A stretch of 64,000 nt of DNA from NCBI GenBank assembly GCA_037974665.1, contig CM075771.1, forward strand, positions 41,152,425 to 41,216,424, given 5' to 3'. This DNA is from Ehretia macrophylla. Its lineage: Eukaryota > Streptophyta > Magnoliopsida > Boraginales > Ehretiaceae. Below, piece by piece: positions 22,729-34,216 of the stretch. A program made the translations under genes and the position numbers. The notes under the pieces are model-generated. The model searched no databases, had not been told where the DNA came from, and worked only from the letters and a program-made list of their open reading frames with translations. The stretch's first letter is position 1; each line of letters begins with the position of its first letter.

Positions 22729-22847
22729 GGGTGCGATCATACCAGCACTAATGCACCGGATCCCATCAGAACTCAGCAGTTAAGCGTGCTTGGGCGAGAG
22801 TAGTACTAGGATGGGTGACCCCCTGTGAAGTCCTCGTGTTGCACCCC
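22729..22847 (+). rRNA. 5S rRNA gene 21
   Basis: Full length with three changes (c47a, a49c, g98t), all shared with gene 10. The spacer after it carries the TTAGCCCTGGTCAGGG variant seen again only at 23.75 kb. Confidence 0.95.
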
Positions 22848-23405
22848 CTTTTCAATTTTTTTAGCCCTGGTCAGGGTTGCCAAGATACTTTATCCACCAA
22901 ATCTCTATTACCGAATCCCACGGAACATTGGGCAAGACAACTTCGCTTCACGTAAAGGCCGGGCCCGCAAACCGAGGGCGTAGGGTTTGTGACCAGGTCT
23001 CCGTCGCTCCGGTGCCCATAACTTTTGATCCGTAAGGAGTTACGCGGCGCACAGCATACCGTTGGAAAGCTCTCTGAGAGTTCTACGATGGTGGCAGCCG
23101 GCTTGCTCGCTATGCCCATTTTCGGAGCCCAAAATTGAAAGTTTTCATTAGTTTCAGGCCACTTTTGTTCTTTTGCTCCATTTTTCCGTCCCGAATCGTA
23201 CGTCGTGAGTTGTTAAAAGGACGACAACCTGACTCGCGGGACATTAGAGAGCCCTACAATATGTCGATATCACGTCTTGCAAGGATGCTGCGTTGTTGAA
23301 GCGGATGGGTTGTCGTTAAGCCCATTGGGCCATTTGAATGAGCCATCTCTCTAGGCTGGGACTGTGAACCGTTAACACATATAGGAATTGTGCCCTCAAC
23401 AGGAC

Positions 23406-23524
23406 GGGTGCGATCATACCATCACTAATACACCGGATCCCATCAGAACTCCGAAGTTAAGCGTGCTTGGGCGAGAGTAGTACTAGGATGGGTGATCCCC
23501 TGGGAAGTCCTCGTGTTGCACCCC
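23406..23524 (+). rRNA. 5S rRNA gene 22
   Basis: Full length. Changes: g17t, g25a, c91t. Its spacer is cut short at 23712 by a partial duplication. Confidence 0.95.
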
Positions 23525-23712
23525 CTTTTCAATTTTTTTTGCCGTAGTTAGGGTATCCAAGATACTTTATCCACCAAATCTCTATTACTGAATCCCACGG
23601 AACATTGGGCAAGACAACTTCGTTTCACATAGAGGCTGGGACCGCAAATCGAGGGCGTAGGGTTTATGACTAGGTCTCCGTCGCTCTGGTGCCCATAACT
23701 TTTGATCTGTAA

Positions 23713-23733
23713 GAAGTCCTCGTGTTGCACCCC
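23713..23733 (+). pseudogene. 5S gene 3'-end fragment (209-bp partial duplication)
   Basis: Only the last 21 nt of a gene (positions 99-119), joined directly to the middle of the preceding spacer, then a normal spacer. The spacer after it matches that of gene 21 (TTAGCCCTGGTCAGGG) and not that of gene 22. This fits unequal crossing over between different units more than slippage. Confidence 0.9.
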
Positions 23734-24291
23734 CTTTTCAATTTTTTTAGCCCTGGTCAGGGTTGCCAAGATACTTTATCCACCAAATCTCTATTACCGA
23801 ATCCCACGGAACATTGGGCAAGACAACTTCGCTTCACGTAGAGGCCGGGCCGGCAAACCGAGGGCGTAGGGTTTATGACCAGGTCTCCGTCGCTCCGATG
23901 CCTATAACTTTTGATCCGTAAGGAGTTACGCGGCGCACAGCATACCATTGGAAAGCACTCTGAGAGTTCTACGATGCTGGCAGTTGGCTTGCTCGCTGTG
24001 CCAATTTTCGGAGCCTAAAATCGAATGTTTTCATCAATTTCAGTCCACTTTTCTTCTTTTCCTCTGTTTTTCCGTCCCGGATCGTACGTCGTGAGCTGGT
24101 AAAATTACGACAACCTGACTCGCGGGACATCTGAGGGCCTTACAACGTTTTTGATATCACGTCTTGCGAGGATGCTGCGTTGTTGAAGCGGATGGGTTGT
24201 CGTTAAGCCCATTGGGCCTTCTGAATGGGCCATCTCTCCAGGCTGGCACTGTGAACTGTTAACACATATAGAATTGTGCCCTCAACATGAC

Positions 24292-24410
24292 GGGTGTGAT
24301 CATACCAGCACTAATGCACCAGATCCCATCAGAACACCGAAGTTAAGCGTGCTTGGGCGATAATAGTACTAGGATGGGTGACCCCCTGGGAAGTCCTCGT
24401 GTTGCACCTC
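24292..24410 (+). rRNA. 5S rRNA gene 23
   Basis: Full length. Changes: c6t, g30a, t45a, g70t, g72a, c118t. g70t/g72a alter the intermediate element. Confidence 0.94.
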
Positions 24411-24967
24411 ATTTTCAATTTTTTTTGCCCCGTTAGGGTTGCCAAGATACTTTATCCACCAAATCTCTATTACCGAATCCCACGGAACATTGGGCAAGAC
24501 AACTTCGCTTCACGTAGAGGCCGAGCCCGCAAACCGAGGGCGTAGGGTTTGTGACCAGGTCTCCGTCACTCTGATGCCCATAACTTTGGATTCGTAAAGA
24601 GTTACGCGGCGTACTGCATACCGTTGCAAAGCTCTCTGAGAGCTCTACAATGGGGGCAGCCAGCATGCTCGCTGTACCCATTTTTGGAGCCCAAAATCAA
24701 ACGTTTTCATCAGTTTCAGGCCAATTTTCTTCTTTTGCTCTGTTTTTCCATCCCGGATCGTACGTCGTGAGCTGTAAAAAGGACGATAACCTGACTCGCG
24801 GGACATCAAAGGGCCCTACAACGTGTCGATATCACGTCTTGCGAGGATGCTGCGTTGTTGAAGCATATGGGTTGTCGTTAAGCCCAATGGGCCTTTTGAA
24901 TGGGCCATCTCTCTAGGCTGGCACTGTGAACCGTTAACACATATAGGAATTGTGCCCTCAACATGAC

Positions 24968-25086
24968 GGGTGCGATCATACCAGCACGAATGCACCGGAT
25001 CCCATTAGAACTAGGAAGTTAAACGTGCTTGGGCGAGAGTAGTACAAGGATGGGTGACCCCTTGGGAAGTCCTCGTGTTGCACCCC
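24968..25086 (+). rRNA. 5S rRNA gene 24
   Basis: Full length. Changes: t21g, c39t, c46a, c47g, g56a, t79a, c95t. The solo LTR sits 164 bp downstream, in its spacer. Confidence 0.94.
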
Positions 25087-25245
25087 CTTTTCAACTTTTT
25101 TTGCCTTGGTTAGGGTTGCCAAGATACTTTATCCACCAAATCTCTATTACCGAATCCACGAAACATTGGGCAAGACAACTTCGCTTCACGTAGAGGCCGG
25201 GCCCGCAAACCGAGGGCGTAGGGTTTATAACCAGGTCTCCGTCGC

Positions 25246-25250
25246 TCCGG
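25246..25250 (+). repeat. Target-site duplication TCCGG (left)
   Basis: TCCGG directly before the LTR is repeated exactly at 29034-29038 directly after it. The uninterrupted spacer has GCTCCGGTGCCC once. A 5-bp duplication is standard for LTR retrotransposon integrase. Confidence 0.92.
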
Positions 25251-25272
25251 TGTGAGGCCTGACCCCGAATAA

Positions 25273-25690
25273 CGTGTGTTACCTTGATTTGCGTGCCATA
25301 GACCCCTAATTATATGACCGACCTTGGATTACGTGTCTTGTCTTGGTTTTCGTGCATACCTCGTCATACGTGCCTTGACCTAGAATAGTGTGCCCTAATC
25401 CCTAACTCACATGCAGTACCTAGAAATACGTGTCATGACCTCGATGTACGTGCGTTATCTCGTTTCGTGTGCCCTAACCTTGAACTGCGTACCTTAACCT
25501 AGGTTTAAGGGTTGTACCTCGATTTGCGTGCATTACATTGAATTACGTGCCTTGTATTAGTTTACGTACATTCACCTAGGATTGCGTGCATTAGTCTTGA
25601 AGTTCGTGTCTTACCTCGTAGTTCGTGTCTACCTCGTGATTCGTGCCATGTATTGATTTCTGTGTGTGTCTCGTAGTGCGTGCCCTAGAC
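25273..25690 (+). repeat. Degenerate ~20-bp repeat array of CGTG motifs
   Basis: CGTG starts at 25273, 25292, 25332, 25351, 25369, 25429, 25449, 25466, 25527, 25545, 25585, 25605, 25624, 25642 and 25679. Most gaps are 17-20 bp or about two or three times that, with decayed CGTA or CATG versions at some missing steps. Between motifs the sequence resembles CCTTACCT-GA-TTA. It lies at the very start of the LTR (U3). Confidence 0.8.
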
Positions 25691-26223
25691 TTAGGAAAGC
25701 GTACAACCACGCTAATCAATAAAGAATCCTACACAAAGCACAAGACAATAAAATAATCCTACACAATGCACTAACTATTATTATAATCCTAATTCAAATC
25801 TCTACAAAATCCACTAACACCTAAATATTATATTTTAAACTCACTACAAGACAAAATCTCACAAACCTCTAAACATACCCTATATTCTATTCTACCTAAA
25901 ATCCCTAAATACCCAACATTCTCTTACACACGTGTTAAAACAATTCAAAAGATGACACAAAATCAGATTTTTGCATGCATGTTTAATTCAAAATAATTCT
26001 AGACAAGTCATGACACAAAAACACTTATCAATGCATAAAAAAATTGCCCAAAACCACCTCAATTTCCTCTCATTTTCGACCAAACCACTCATGGCCCATG
26101 CTAACATTTCAAATTCCACCTTGAAGACACAAAAATTCAGATTTGGAAGCCCAAGGCTGACCACATGCTCAAAAAAATTGCAAAAGCCTCATTTTCTCTC
26201 ATTTCTCTCACTTTCCTCACATT

Positions 26224-26253
26224 TTCTCTCTCTCCCTCTCACTCTCTCTCTCC
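26224..26253 (+). repeat. CT-rich microsatellite in the solo LTR
   Basis: A nearly pure (CT)n stretch with small interruptions, followed by CCATTTCGG. It is present at the matching place in the other LTR copy (about 55487-55517). Confidence 0.8.
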
Positions 26254-29033
26254 ATTTCGGTTTTGGCTGAGTTCTCTCCACTTCTTAGCTCATCTTCATC
26301 ATCCTATGTTGCATCAAGACAAACCACAAGCAAAGAAACTCACCCAAGCAAGCTAGGATGCAAGAAACACACATACAAGCATTTTGAGTCACCATTTTCG
26401 GCCTAGGTGAGTTTTCTTGGCTTCCATTTCTTTTCTTCTTGTTCTAACCTCATGCATGTGCTAAGAGATTGATCACTAAGCTAGGAAAAATAGAGAAACC
26501 AAGTTGGAATCTCGGCTAAGCAAGAAGAAGAAGAGATTTGAAGCTTCAACAAGTTTTTGTGCATCTTTGTGGTTGATTGGTAAGGTGAGGGTTAAAACCT
26601 TTTGAAAACTCTTTAAAAACTCACATGCATGCTCATAAATGTGTGTATTTGCTTCTGTACTTGAGCTATATGGTCGTTCATAAGCTCAATCAACCATGCA
26701 TGGCAAGATCTTTGCTTGAAAATGATGCTAGGTGAAGTCGAAATGGATGACAGCTCTCTGACCAGTCTGTTCAAGGTAAGTTTAGCTAAGAAAATGATGT
26801 TGAAAATGCTTAAAAATTGGTGGGTGACTAGTTTGGACAGTTTTCGACATTTTTCCCAGAAACAGGCCGAAGCTAATTTTGACCCTAAGATCCTCAAAAT
26901 GGCAAATCATTAAAATGTGACCAAATCTGGAAATCTTGAAAAATGAATCAGGTTTTGGCAGATGCACTGACCTTGTGGAACGAACCATATTTGACTTAGT
27001 AAATGTTGTCCAAAACGCATGAAATTTGGTGTGCTGCTATATTTTTCAGTTATTGACAATTTTGTCAGAAATGGACCAATGACTCTAAGGACCTCAAAAA
27101 CGTCAATTTCTGAAAAGTGTACAAATCTGGACAGTTTTGTGCTACCTCACTGTTTCGGCTATAACTAATGATTCTGAACTCCAATTGATGCAAGGTTTGT
27201 TTCTGATTTTAGTTAACTTCTTAAGATTTAATTTGAAATCTTATTTACTAAATTTGGAGATTTTTTGATTATTCTATTGATTGTGAGAAAACAGCCTATT
27301 GCTGTAAAGGTTTTATTTAGCCATATGCTTGGAAATGTGGTGTTGGGATGTTGTCTGGACTGTTTTGAACGTTTGAGGATGTTGAATTAAATGATGTATG
27401 GTTTGAGATTGACATTGAGTTGGGTTGAGGCTCAAATTGCACGAATATACTTGAAATGGAAGCCCTAACGACTAGGTAGTCTTACTAAGTGTTGATTATT
27501 TGGATATTGTGTTGGAATCATAGGCTTAGTAGGCTGCCCGTAAATGTTTTCTAACTTCAAAAGTGATCTTGACCATTGCATGTTGACAATTAAGTTTTTC
27601 TTGCATCCGAACCCATGTTGATATCATTGCATGTTGAATAATCTTATCACTTGATTTCGTGGACTTTTTAATGAGTTATATGGCCTATTTTACATGTGTT
27701 ACATGGCTGCCCGTTTAATTTCCATATAACTCTATTTGCCTTTCAAGTGAAATTTCCTGTCTTATCGTGTCCTGCTTATTTATCTGTCAATGTGCAATCT
27801 TATGACTGTCCGGAGGCAACCTACTTTGTTGTCCTCCTTCTGTGATATATATTACCTATCATAAATGTGCATTGCATACAAGGTTGCAACCTTTCCTGTC
27901 GGCATGGTAGTGATCACGTACGCCGGGCGGCATCGGGCTTGCCGGTGTTACCGTGACCTCCATGGTCCCATTCCCTCTCTCGCTTGGGGGCTAGACTTCG
28001 TCGGAGAGTTGGGTCGTAGGATTTTGGGGTACATCCGGAGTACACCCACCTGGTGTGTTTTGGGGAATGATTTGAAGTCGGCCGCAACTTCTGATTCTGA
28101 AACTGATCTGAGAGTAAAAGCTCGCCGTATCCTTTTTATTATGTGTATAAGTACTCCCGCTTGGATCCTAGAGAACCTCGGGGAGGAAAGACCGGTATTC
28201 CTGTTCTGTACTTGTATTTCTGTTGTATTCATGTTTGAGAAAGGGATTTTCATAAGTTTAACCGGAAAATGAGTTTCAAAACTTATTTCTCGTTCCCCCT
28301 CGCTGAGTTCATAAGGACTCACCCTCTTTTATCATCTCAGGTGAAGAAGAACAGGTACAGGAACCCGAGCTCAATGTACCTAATGATGAACCCCTGGAGT
28401 GATTGCCTGTTATTGTTGTTTTGCTTGAACGTGACTACTTGTGTATTTTGTGTTGCTTGAAGACCATTTATCTTATGTTGCTTGTTGTTGCTAATGTAAA
28501 AGACCCCCGTTGTAATTTGGGGTCTAATTTTGGTTTGTACTTATATTAAGTAGACTGATACTAGACATACTATGATGGTTTTGCTTTTATTATCACTAGT
28601 ATCTATCATAGGTTATGATGCTTAGCTAAGTAATAGGCAAACGAACTTATCCAATCTCAACAGGTACTCGCTAATAAGCTAAGATCAACAGGTACATTTT
28701 GAAACGAGGATAAATGGACAAATGAGACATAGTATCATGCTAGGTTATAAATCAAATGAGACGTCGAAATAACCAATAAGCAATTCAATTGATGATAAAA
28801 TAGTAAACTCTAGTCGGGAATGAACTTGAATTGAAAGTTTGAGGCTGTTAGAAAATTTAGGTCAAAACAAAGAGCCCAATTACAGCCGTTATGCTGCCGG
28901 ATTTCCGGAAAATTTTGGAGTCTAAAATAAAATGTTAAGTGTAAACCTCCTAGGATGATTAAGAATGTGAAAGGACTTGAATGTTTAGATCACACCCTAG
29001 TCTAACCTTTATAGGTCGGGTTTGGGCGTGACA

Positions 29034-29038
29034 TCCGG
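29034..29038 (+). repeat. Target-site duplication TCCGG (right)
   Basis: Exact copy of 25246-25250; the 5S spacer continues with TGCCCATAAC in phase. Confidence 0.92.
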
Positions 29039-29431
29039 TGCCCATAACTTTTGATCCGTAAGAAGTTATGCAGAGCACAGCATTCCGTTGCAAAGCTCTT
29101 TGAGAGCTCTACGACGGGGGCAGCCGGCTTGCTCGTTGTGCCCGTTTTTGGAGCCCAAAATCGAACGTTTTCATTAGTTTCAAGCAACTTTTGTTCTTTT
29201 GCTCCATTTTTTCGTCCCGGATCGTACGTCGTGAGTTGTTAAAAGGACGACAACCTGACTCGCGGGACATTAGAGGGCCCTACAATGTGTCGATATCACG
29301 TCTTGCGAGGATGCTGCGTTGTTGAAGCGGATGGGTTGTCGTTAAGCCCATTGGGCCTTTTGAATGAGCCATCTCTCTAGGCTGGGACTGTGAACCATTA
29401 ACACATATAGGAATTGTGCCCTCAACAGGAC

Positions 29432-29550
29432 GGGTGCGATCATACCAGCACTAATGCACCGGATCCCATCAGAACTCCGAAGTTAAGCGTGCTTGGGCGA
29501 TAGTAGTACTAGGATGGGTGATCCCCTGGGAAGTCCTCGTGTTGCACCCC
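29432..29550 (+). rRNA. 5S rRNA gene 25
   Basis: Full length with only g70t and c91t. Its ACAGGACGGG leader matches genes 13 and 22. Confidence 0.96.
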
Positions 29551-30096
29551 CTTTTCAATTTTTTTTGCCGTAGTTAGGGTATCCAAGATACTTTATCCAC
29601 CAAATCTCTATTATTGAATCCCACGGAACATTGGGCAAGACAACTTCGCTTCACATAGAGGCTGGGCCCGCAAATCGAGGGCGTAGGGTTTATGACCAGG
29701 TCTCCATCGCTCTGGTGCCCATAACTTTTGATCCGTAAGGAGTAACGCGGCGCACAGCATATCGTTGCAAAGCTCTACGGCGGGGGCTGCGAGCTTGCTC
29801 GCTTTGCCATTTTTGGAGCCTAAAATCGATCGGTTTCATCAGTTTCAAGCCACTTTTCTTGTTTTGCCCTATTTTTCAGTACCGGATCGTACGTCGTGAG
29901 CTATTAAAAGGACGACAACCTGACCCGCGGTACATTAGAGGGCCCTACAATGTGTCGATATCACATCTTGCGAGGATGCTGCGTTGTTGAAGCGGATGGG
30001 TTGTCGTTAAGCCCACTGGGCCTTTTGAATGGGCCATCTCTCTAGGCTGGGACTATGAACCGTTAACACATATAGGAATTGTTCCCTCAACATGAT

Positions 30097-30215
30097 GGGT
30101 GCGATCATATCAGTACTAATGCACCGGATCCCATCAGAACTCCGAAGTTAAGCGTGTTTGGGCGAGAGTAGTACTACGATGGGTGACCCCCTTGGAAGTC
30201 CACGTGTTACACCCC
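30097..30215 (+). rRNA. 5S rRNA gene 26
   Basis: Full length. Changes: c14t, c18t, c61t, g81c, g97t, t106a, g113a. The spacer before it lacks about 11 bp around the CTCTGAGAG stretch. Confidence 0.94.
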
Positions 30216-30773
30216 CTTTTCAATTTTTTTTGCCCTGGTTAGGGTTGCCAAGATACTTTATCCACCAAATCTCTATTACCGAATCCCACGGAACATTGGG
30301 CAAGACAACTTCACTTCACGTAGAGGCCAGGCCCGCAAACCGAGGGCGTAGGGTTTGTGACCAGGTCTCTATCGCTCCGGTGCCCATAACTTTTGATCTG
30401 TAAAGAGTTACACGGTGCACAGCATACCGTTGCAAAGCTCTCTGAGAGCTCAATGATGGGGGTAGCCAGCTTGCTCGTTGTGCCCATTTTTGGAGCCCAA
30501 AATCGAACATTTTCATCAGTTTCAGGCCACTTTTCTTCTTTTGCTCTATTTTCCCATCCCGGATCATACGTCATGAGCTATTAAAAGGACGACAACCTGA
30601 CTCACGGGACATCAGAGGGCCCTACAACATCTCTATATCACGTCTTACGAGGATGCTGTGTTGTTGAAGCGGATGGGTTGTCGTTAAGCCCATTGGGCCT
30701 TTTGAATGGGCCATCTCTCTAGGCTGGCACTGTGAACCGCCAACAAATATAGGAATTGTGCACTCAACATGAT

Positions 30774-30892
30774 GGGTGCGATCATACCAGCACGAATGCA
30801 GCGGATCCCATCAGAATTCCAAAGTTAAGCGTGCTTGGGCGAGAGTAGTACTAGGATGGGTGACCCCCTATGAAGTCCTCGTGTTGCACCCC
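30774..30892 (+). rRNA. 5S rRNA gene 27
   Basis: Full length. Changes: t21g, c28g, c44t, g48a, g97a, g98t. It is the counterpart of gene 15. Confidence 0.94.
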
Positions 30893-31450
30893 CTTTTCAA
30901 TTTTTTTTGCCCTGGTTGGGGTTGCCAAGATACTTTATCCACCAAATCTCGATTACTGAATCCCACAGAACATTGGGCAAGACAACTTCACCTTACGTAG
31001 AGGTCGGGCCCGCAGACCGAGGGTGTAGGGTTTGTGACCAGGTGTCCGTCGCTCCGGTACCCATAACTTTTGATCCGTAAGGAGTAACGCGGCGCACAAC
31101 ATACCATTGTAAAGCTCTTTGAGAGCTCTACAACGTGGGCTGCCAGCTTGCTCACTGTAGCCATTTTTCGAGACCAAAATTGAACATTTTCATCAGTTTT
31201 AGTCCACCTTTCTTCTTTAGCTCTGTTTTTCCGTCACGAATCGTACGTCGTGAGATGTTAAAAGGACGACAACCTGATTCGCGGGATATCAGAGGACCCT
31301 ACAACGTTTCAATATCACGTTTTGCGAGGATGCAGCGTTGTTGAAGCAGATGGGTTGTCGTTAAGCCCATTGGGCGTTTTGAATGGGCCATATCTCTAGG
31401 CTGGGACTGTGAACCATTAACACATATAGGAATTGTGCCCTCAACATGAC

Positions 31451-31569
31451 GGGTGCGATCATACCAGCACTAATGCAACGGATCCCATCAGAACTCCGAA
31501 GTTAAGCGTGCTTAGGCGAGAGTAGTACTAGGATGGGTGACCCCATGGGAAGTCCTCGTGTTGCACCCT
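31451..31569 (+). rRNA. 5S rRNA gene 28
   Basis: Full length. Changes: c28a, g64a, c95a, c119t. It is the first copy with the GCAACGG (c28a) subfamily mark. Confidence 0.95.
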
Positions 31570-32127
31570 CTTTTCAAATTTTTTTGCCCTAGTTAGCGTT
31601 GCCAAGATACTTTATCCACCAAATCTCCATTACCGAATCCCACGGAACATTGGGCAAGACAACTTCGCTTCACGTAGAGGCCGGGCCCGCAAACCGAGGG
31701 CATAGGGTTTGCAACCAGGTCTCCGTCGCTCTGGTGCCCATAACTTTTGATCCGTAAGGAGTTACGCAGCGCACAGCATACCGTTGTAAACCTCTCTGAG
31801 AGCTCTACGACAGGGGCAACAAGCTTGCTCGCCGTGCCCCTTTTTGCAGCCCAAAATCAAACGTTTTCATCAGTTTTAGGCCACTTTTCTTCTTTCGCTC
31901 TATTTTTCCGTCCTGGATCGTACGTCGTGAGCTGTTAAAAGGATGACAACCTGACTCGCTGGACATCAGAGGGCACTACAACTTTTCGATATCACATCTT
32001 GCGAGGACGCTGCTTTGTTGAAGCGGATGGGTTGTCGTTAAGCCCATTGGGCCTTTTGAATAGGCCATCTCTCTGGGCTGGGACTGTAAAACGTTAACAT
32101 ATATAGGAATTATGCCCTCAACATGAC

Positions 32128-32187
32128 AGATGCGATCATACCACCATTAATGCACTGGATCCCATCAGAACTCCGAAGTTGCACCCC
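32128..32187 (+). pseudogene. 5S pseudogene with 59-bp internal deletion
   Basis: Keeps positions 1-53 and 113-119 and has lost 54-112, so most of the A box, the intermediate element and the C box are gone. The break lies between two GTT triplets (gaaGTT and cgtGTT), suggesting a short-repeat deletion. It is the counterpart of gene 17. Confidence 0.93.
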
Positions 32188-32744
32188 CTTTTCAATTTTT
32201 TTTGCCCTGGTTAGGTTTGCCAAGGTACTTTATCCACCAAATTCTTTTACCGAATCCCACGGAACATTGGGCAAGACAACTTTGCATAACATAGCGGCCG
32301 GGCACACAAACCTAGGGCGTAGGGTTTGTGACCAGGTCTCCGTCACTCCGGTGTCCATAACATTTGATCCGTAAAGAGTTACGCAGCGCACAGCATACCA
32401 TTGCAAAGCTCTTTGAGTGTTCTATGACGGGGGCAGCCAGCTTGCTCGCTGTGCCCCTTTTTAGAGCCCAAAATCGAACGTTTTCATCAGTTTTAGTCCG
32501 CTATTCTTTTTTTACTCTGTTTTTCCATCCCGGATCGTACGTCTTGAGCTGTTAAAAGGACGACAACCTGACTTGCGGGACATCAGAGGGCCCTACAATG
32601 TGTCGATATCACGTCTTGCAAGGATGCTTTGTTGTTAAAGAGGGTGGATTGTCGTTAAGTCCATTGGGCCTTTTGAATGGGTCATCTCTTTAGGCTGGGA
32701 CTGTGAACCGTTAACACATATAGCAATTGTGCCCTCAACATGAC

Positions 32745-32863
32745 GGGTGCGATCATACCAGCACTAATGCACCGGATCCCATCAGTACTCCAAAGTTAAG
32801 CGTGCTTGGGCGAGAGTAGTACTAGGATGGGTGACCCCCTGGGAAGTCCTCTTGTTGCACACC
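32745..32863 (+). rRNA. 5S rRNA gene 29
   Basis: Full length. Changes: a42t, g48a, g108t, c117a. Confidence 0.94.
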
Positions 32864-33420
32864 CTTTTCAATATTTTTTGCCCTGGTTAGGGTTGTCAAG
32901 ATACTTTATCCACCAAATCTCTATTACCGAATCCCACGAAACATTGGGCAAGACAACTTCGCTTCACTTAGAGGCCTGGCCCGTAAACCGAGGGCGCAGT
33001 GTTTGTGACCAGATCTCTGTCGCTCCAGTGCCCATAAATTTTGATCCGTAAGGAGTTACACGGCGCACAGCATACCGTTGCAAAGCACTCTGAGAGCTCT
33101 CCTACAGGGGCAGCCAGCTTGCTCGCTGTGCCCTTTTTGTAGCCCAAAATCGAACGTTTTCATCAATTTTAGGCCACTTTTCTTCTTTTGCTCTGTTTTT
33201 CCATCCTGGATCGTACGTTGTGAGCTGTTAAAAGGACGACAACCTGACTCGCAGTACATCAGAGGGCCCTACGAGATGTTGATATCACGTTTTGCGAGGA
33301 TGCTGCATTGTTGAAGCGGATGGGTTATCGTTAAGCCCATTGGGCCTTTTGAATTAGCCATCTCTCCAGGCTGGCACTGTGAACCGTTAACACATATAAG
33401 AATTGAGCCCTCAACATGAC

Positions 33421-33539
33421 GGGTGTGATCATACCAGCACTAATGCACCAGATCCCATCAGAACTCTGAAGTTAAGCATGCTTGGGCGAGAATAGTACTA
33501 GGATGGGTGGCACCCTGGGAAGTCCACTTGTTGCACCCC
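33421..33539 (+). rRNA. 5S rRNA gene 30 (divergent)
   Basis: Full length. Changes: c6t, g30a, c47t, g58a, g72a, a90g, c92a, t106a, g108t. The C-box core GTGACC reads GTGGCA. Confidence 0.93.
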
Positions 33540-34097
33540 CTTTTCTATTTTTTTTGCCCTGGTTAGGGTTGCCAAGATACTTTATCAACCAAATCTCTAT
33601 TACTGAATCATACGGAACATTGGGCAAGACAACTTCGCTTCACATAGAGGCCGGGACCACAAACCTAGGGCGTAGGGTTTGTGACTAGGTCTCCGTCGCT
33701 CCGATGCCCATAACTTTTGATCCGTAAGGAGTTACGCGATGCACATCATACCGTTGCGAAGCTCTCTGATAGTTCTACGACGGGGGCAGCCACTTTGCTC
33801 GCTATGCCCATTTTTGTAGCCCAAAATCAAACGTTTTCATCAGTTTTAAGACACTTTTCTTCTTTTGCACTATTTTTCTATCCCGGATCGAACGTCGTGA
33901 GTTGTCGAAAGGACAACAACCTGACTCGTGGTACATCAGAGGGCCCTACAACGTGTCAATATCACGTCTTGCGAGGATGCTGCGTTGTTGAAGTGGATGG
34001 GTTGTCGTTAAGCCCAATGCGCCTTTTGAATGGGCCATCTCTCTAGGTTGGGACTGTGAACTGTTAACACATATAGGAATTGTGCCCTCAACATGTC

Positions 34098-34216
34098 AGT
34101 TGCGATCATACCAGCACTAATGCACCAGATCCCATCAGAACTCCGATGTTAAGCGTGCTTGGACGAGAGTAGTACTAGGATCGGTCACCCCTTGGGAAGC
34201 CCTCGTGTTGCACCCA
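34098..34216 (+). rRNA. 5S rRNA gene 31 (divergent)
   Basis: Full length. Ten changes: g1a, g3t, g30a, a50t, g66a, g85c, g89c, c95t, t103c, c119a. The C box is hit twice. Confidence 0.92.

Larger units (their letters stand above)
14815..25250 (+). repeat. 5S rDNA tandem array, segment 2 (genes 10-24)
   Basis: Array resumes 470 bp before gene 10, within a few bases of the point where segment 1 was left. It has 15 full-length genes and one 21-nt gene fragment made by an internal 209-bp partial duplication near 23.7 kb. Unit order at 15.3-16.7 kb repeats that at 4.5-5.9 kb. The segment ends in TCCGG, the target duplicated by the solo LTR. Confidence 0.97.
25251..29033 (+). mobile_element. Solo LTR of a Ty3/Gypsy element (probably Tekay/Del-like)
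   Basis: A 3783-bp block that begins TGTGAGGCC, ends GTGACA and is flanked by a perfect 5-bp duplication. There is no internal region, so it is a solo LTR left by LTR-LTR recombination. A second LTR at 54691-58432 is closely similar along its length and, there, follows a polypurine tract, which confirms the left border and orientation. Lineage is inferred from the LTR length, from the GAGTTCATAAGGACTCACCC motif near the end, and from the tract context at the other copy. No protein domain is present to prove it. The longest open frame, 27865-28272, is not a convincing gene. Confidence 0.9.

Noticed and set aside
25971-26356. Open frames over the CT-rich part of the LTR
   Set aside because: Low-complexity SLSLS-type translations arise from the CT microsatellite. 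No homologous frame of the same extent is kept in the other LTR.
27865-28272. 135-codon open frame in the solo LTR
   Set aside because: It lies inside an LTR, the matching frame in the second LTR is interrupted, and no domain or signal is visible.
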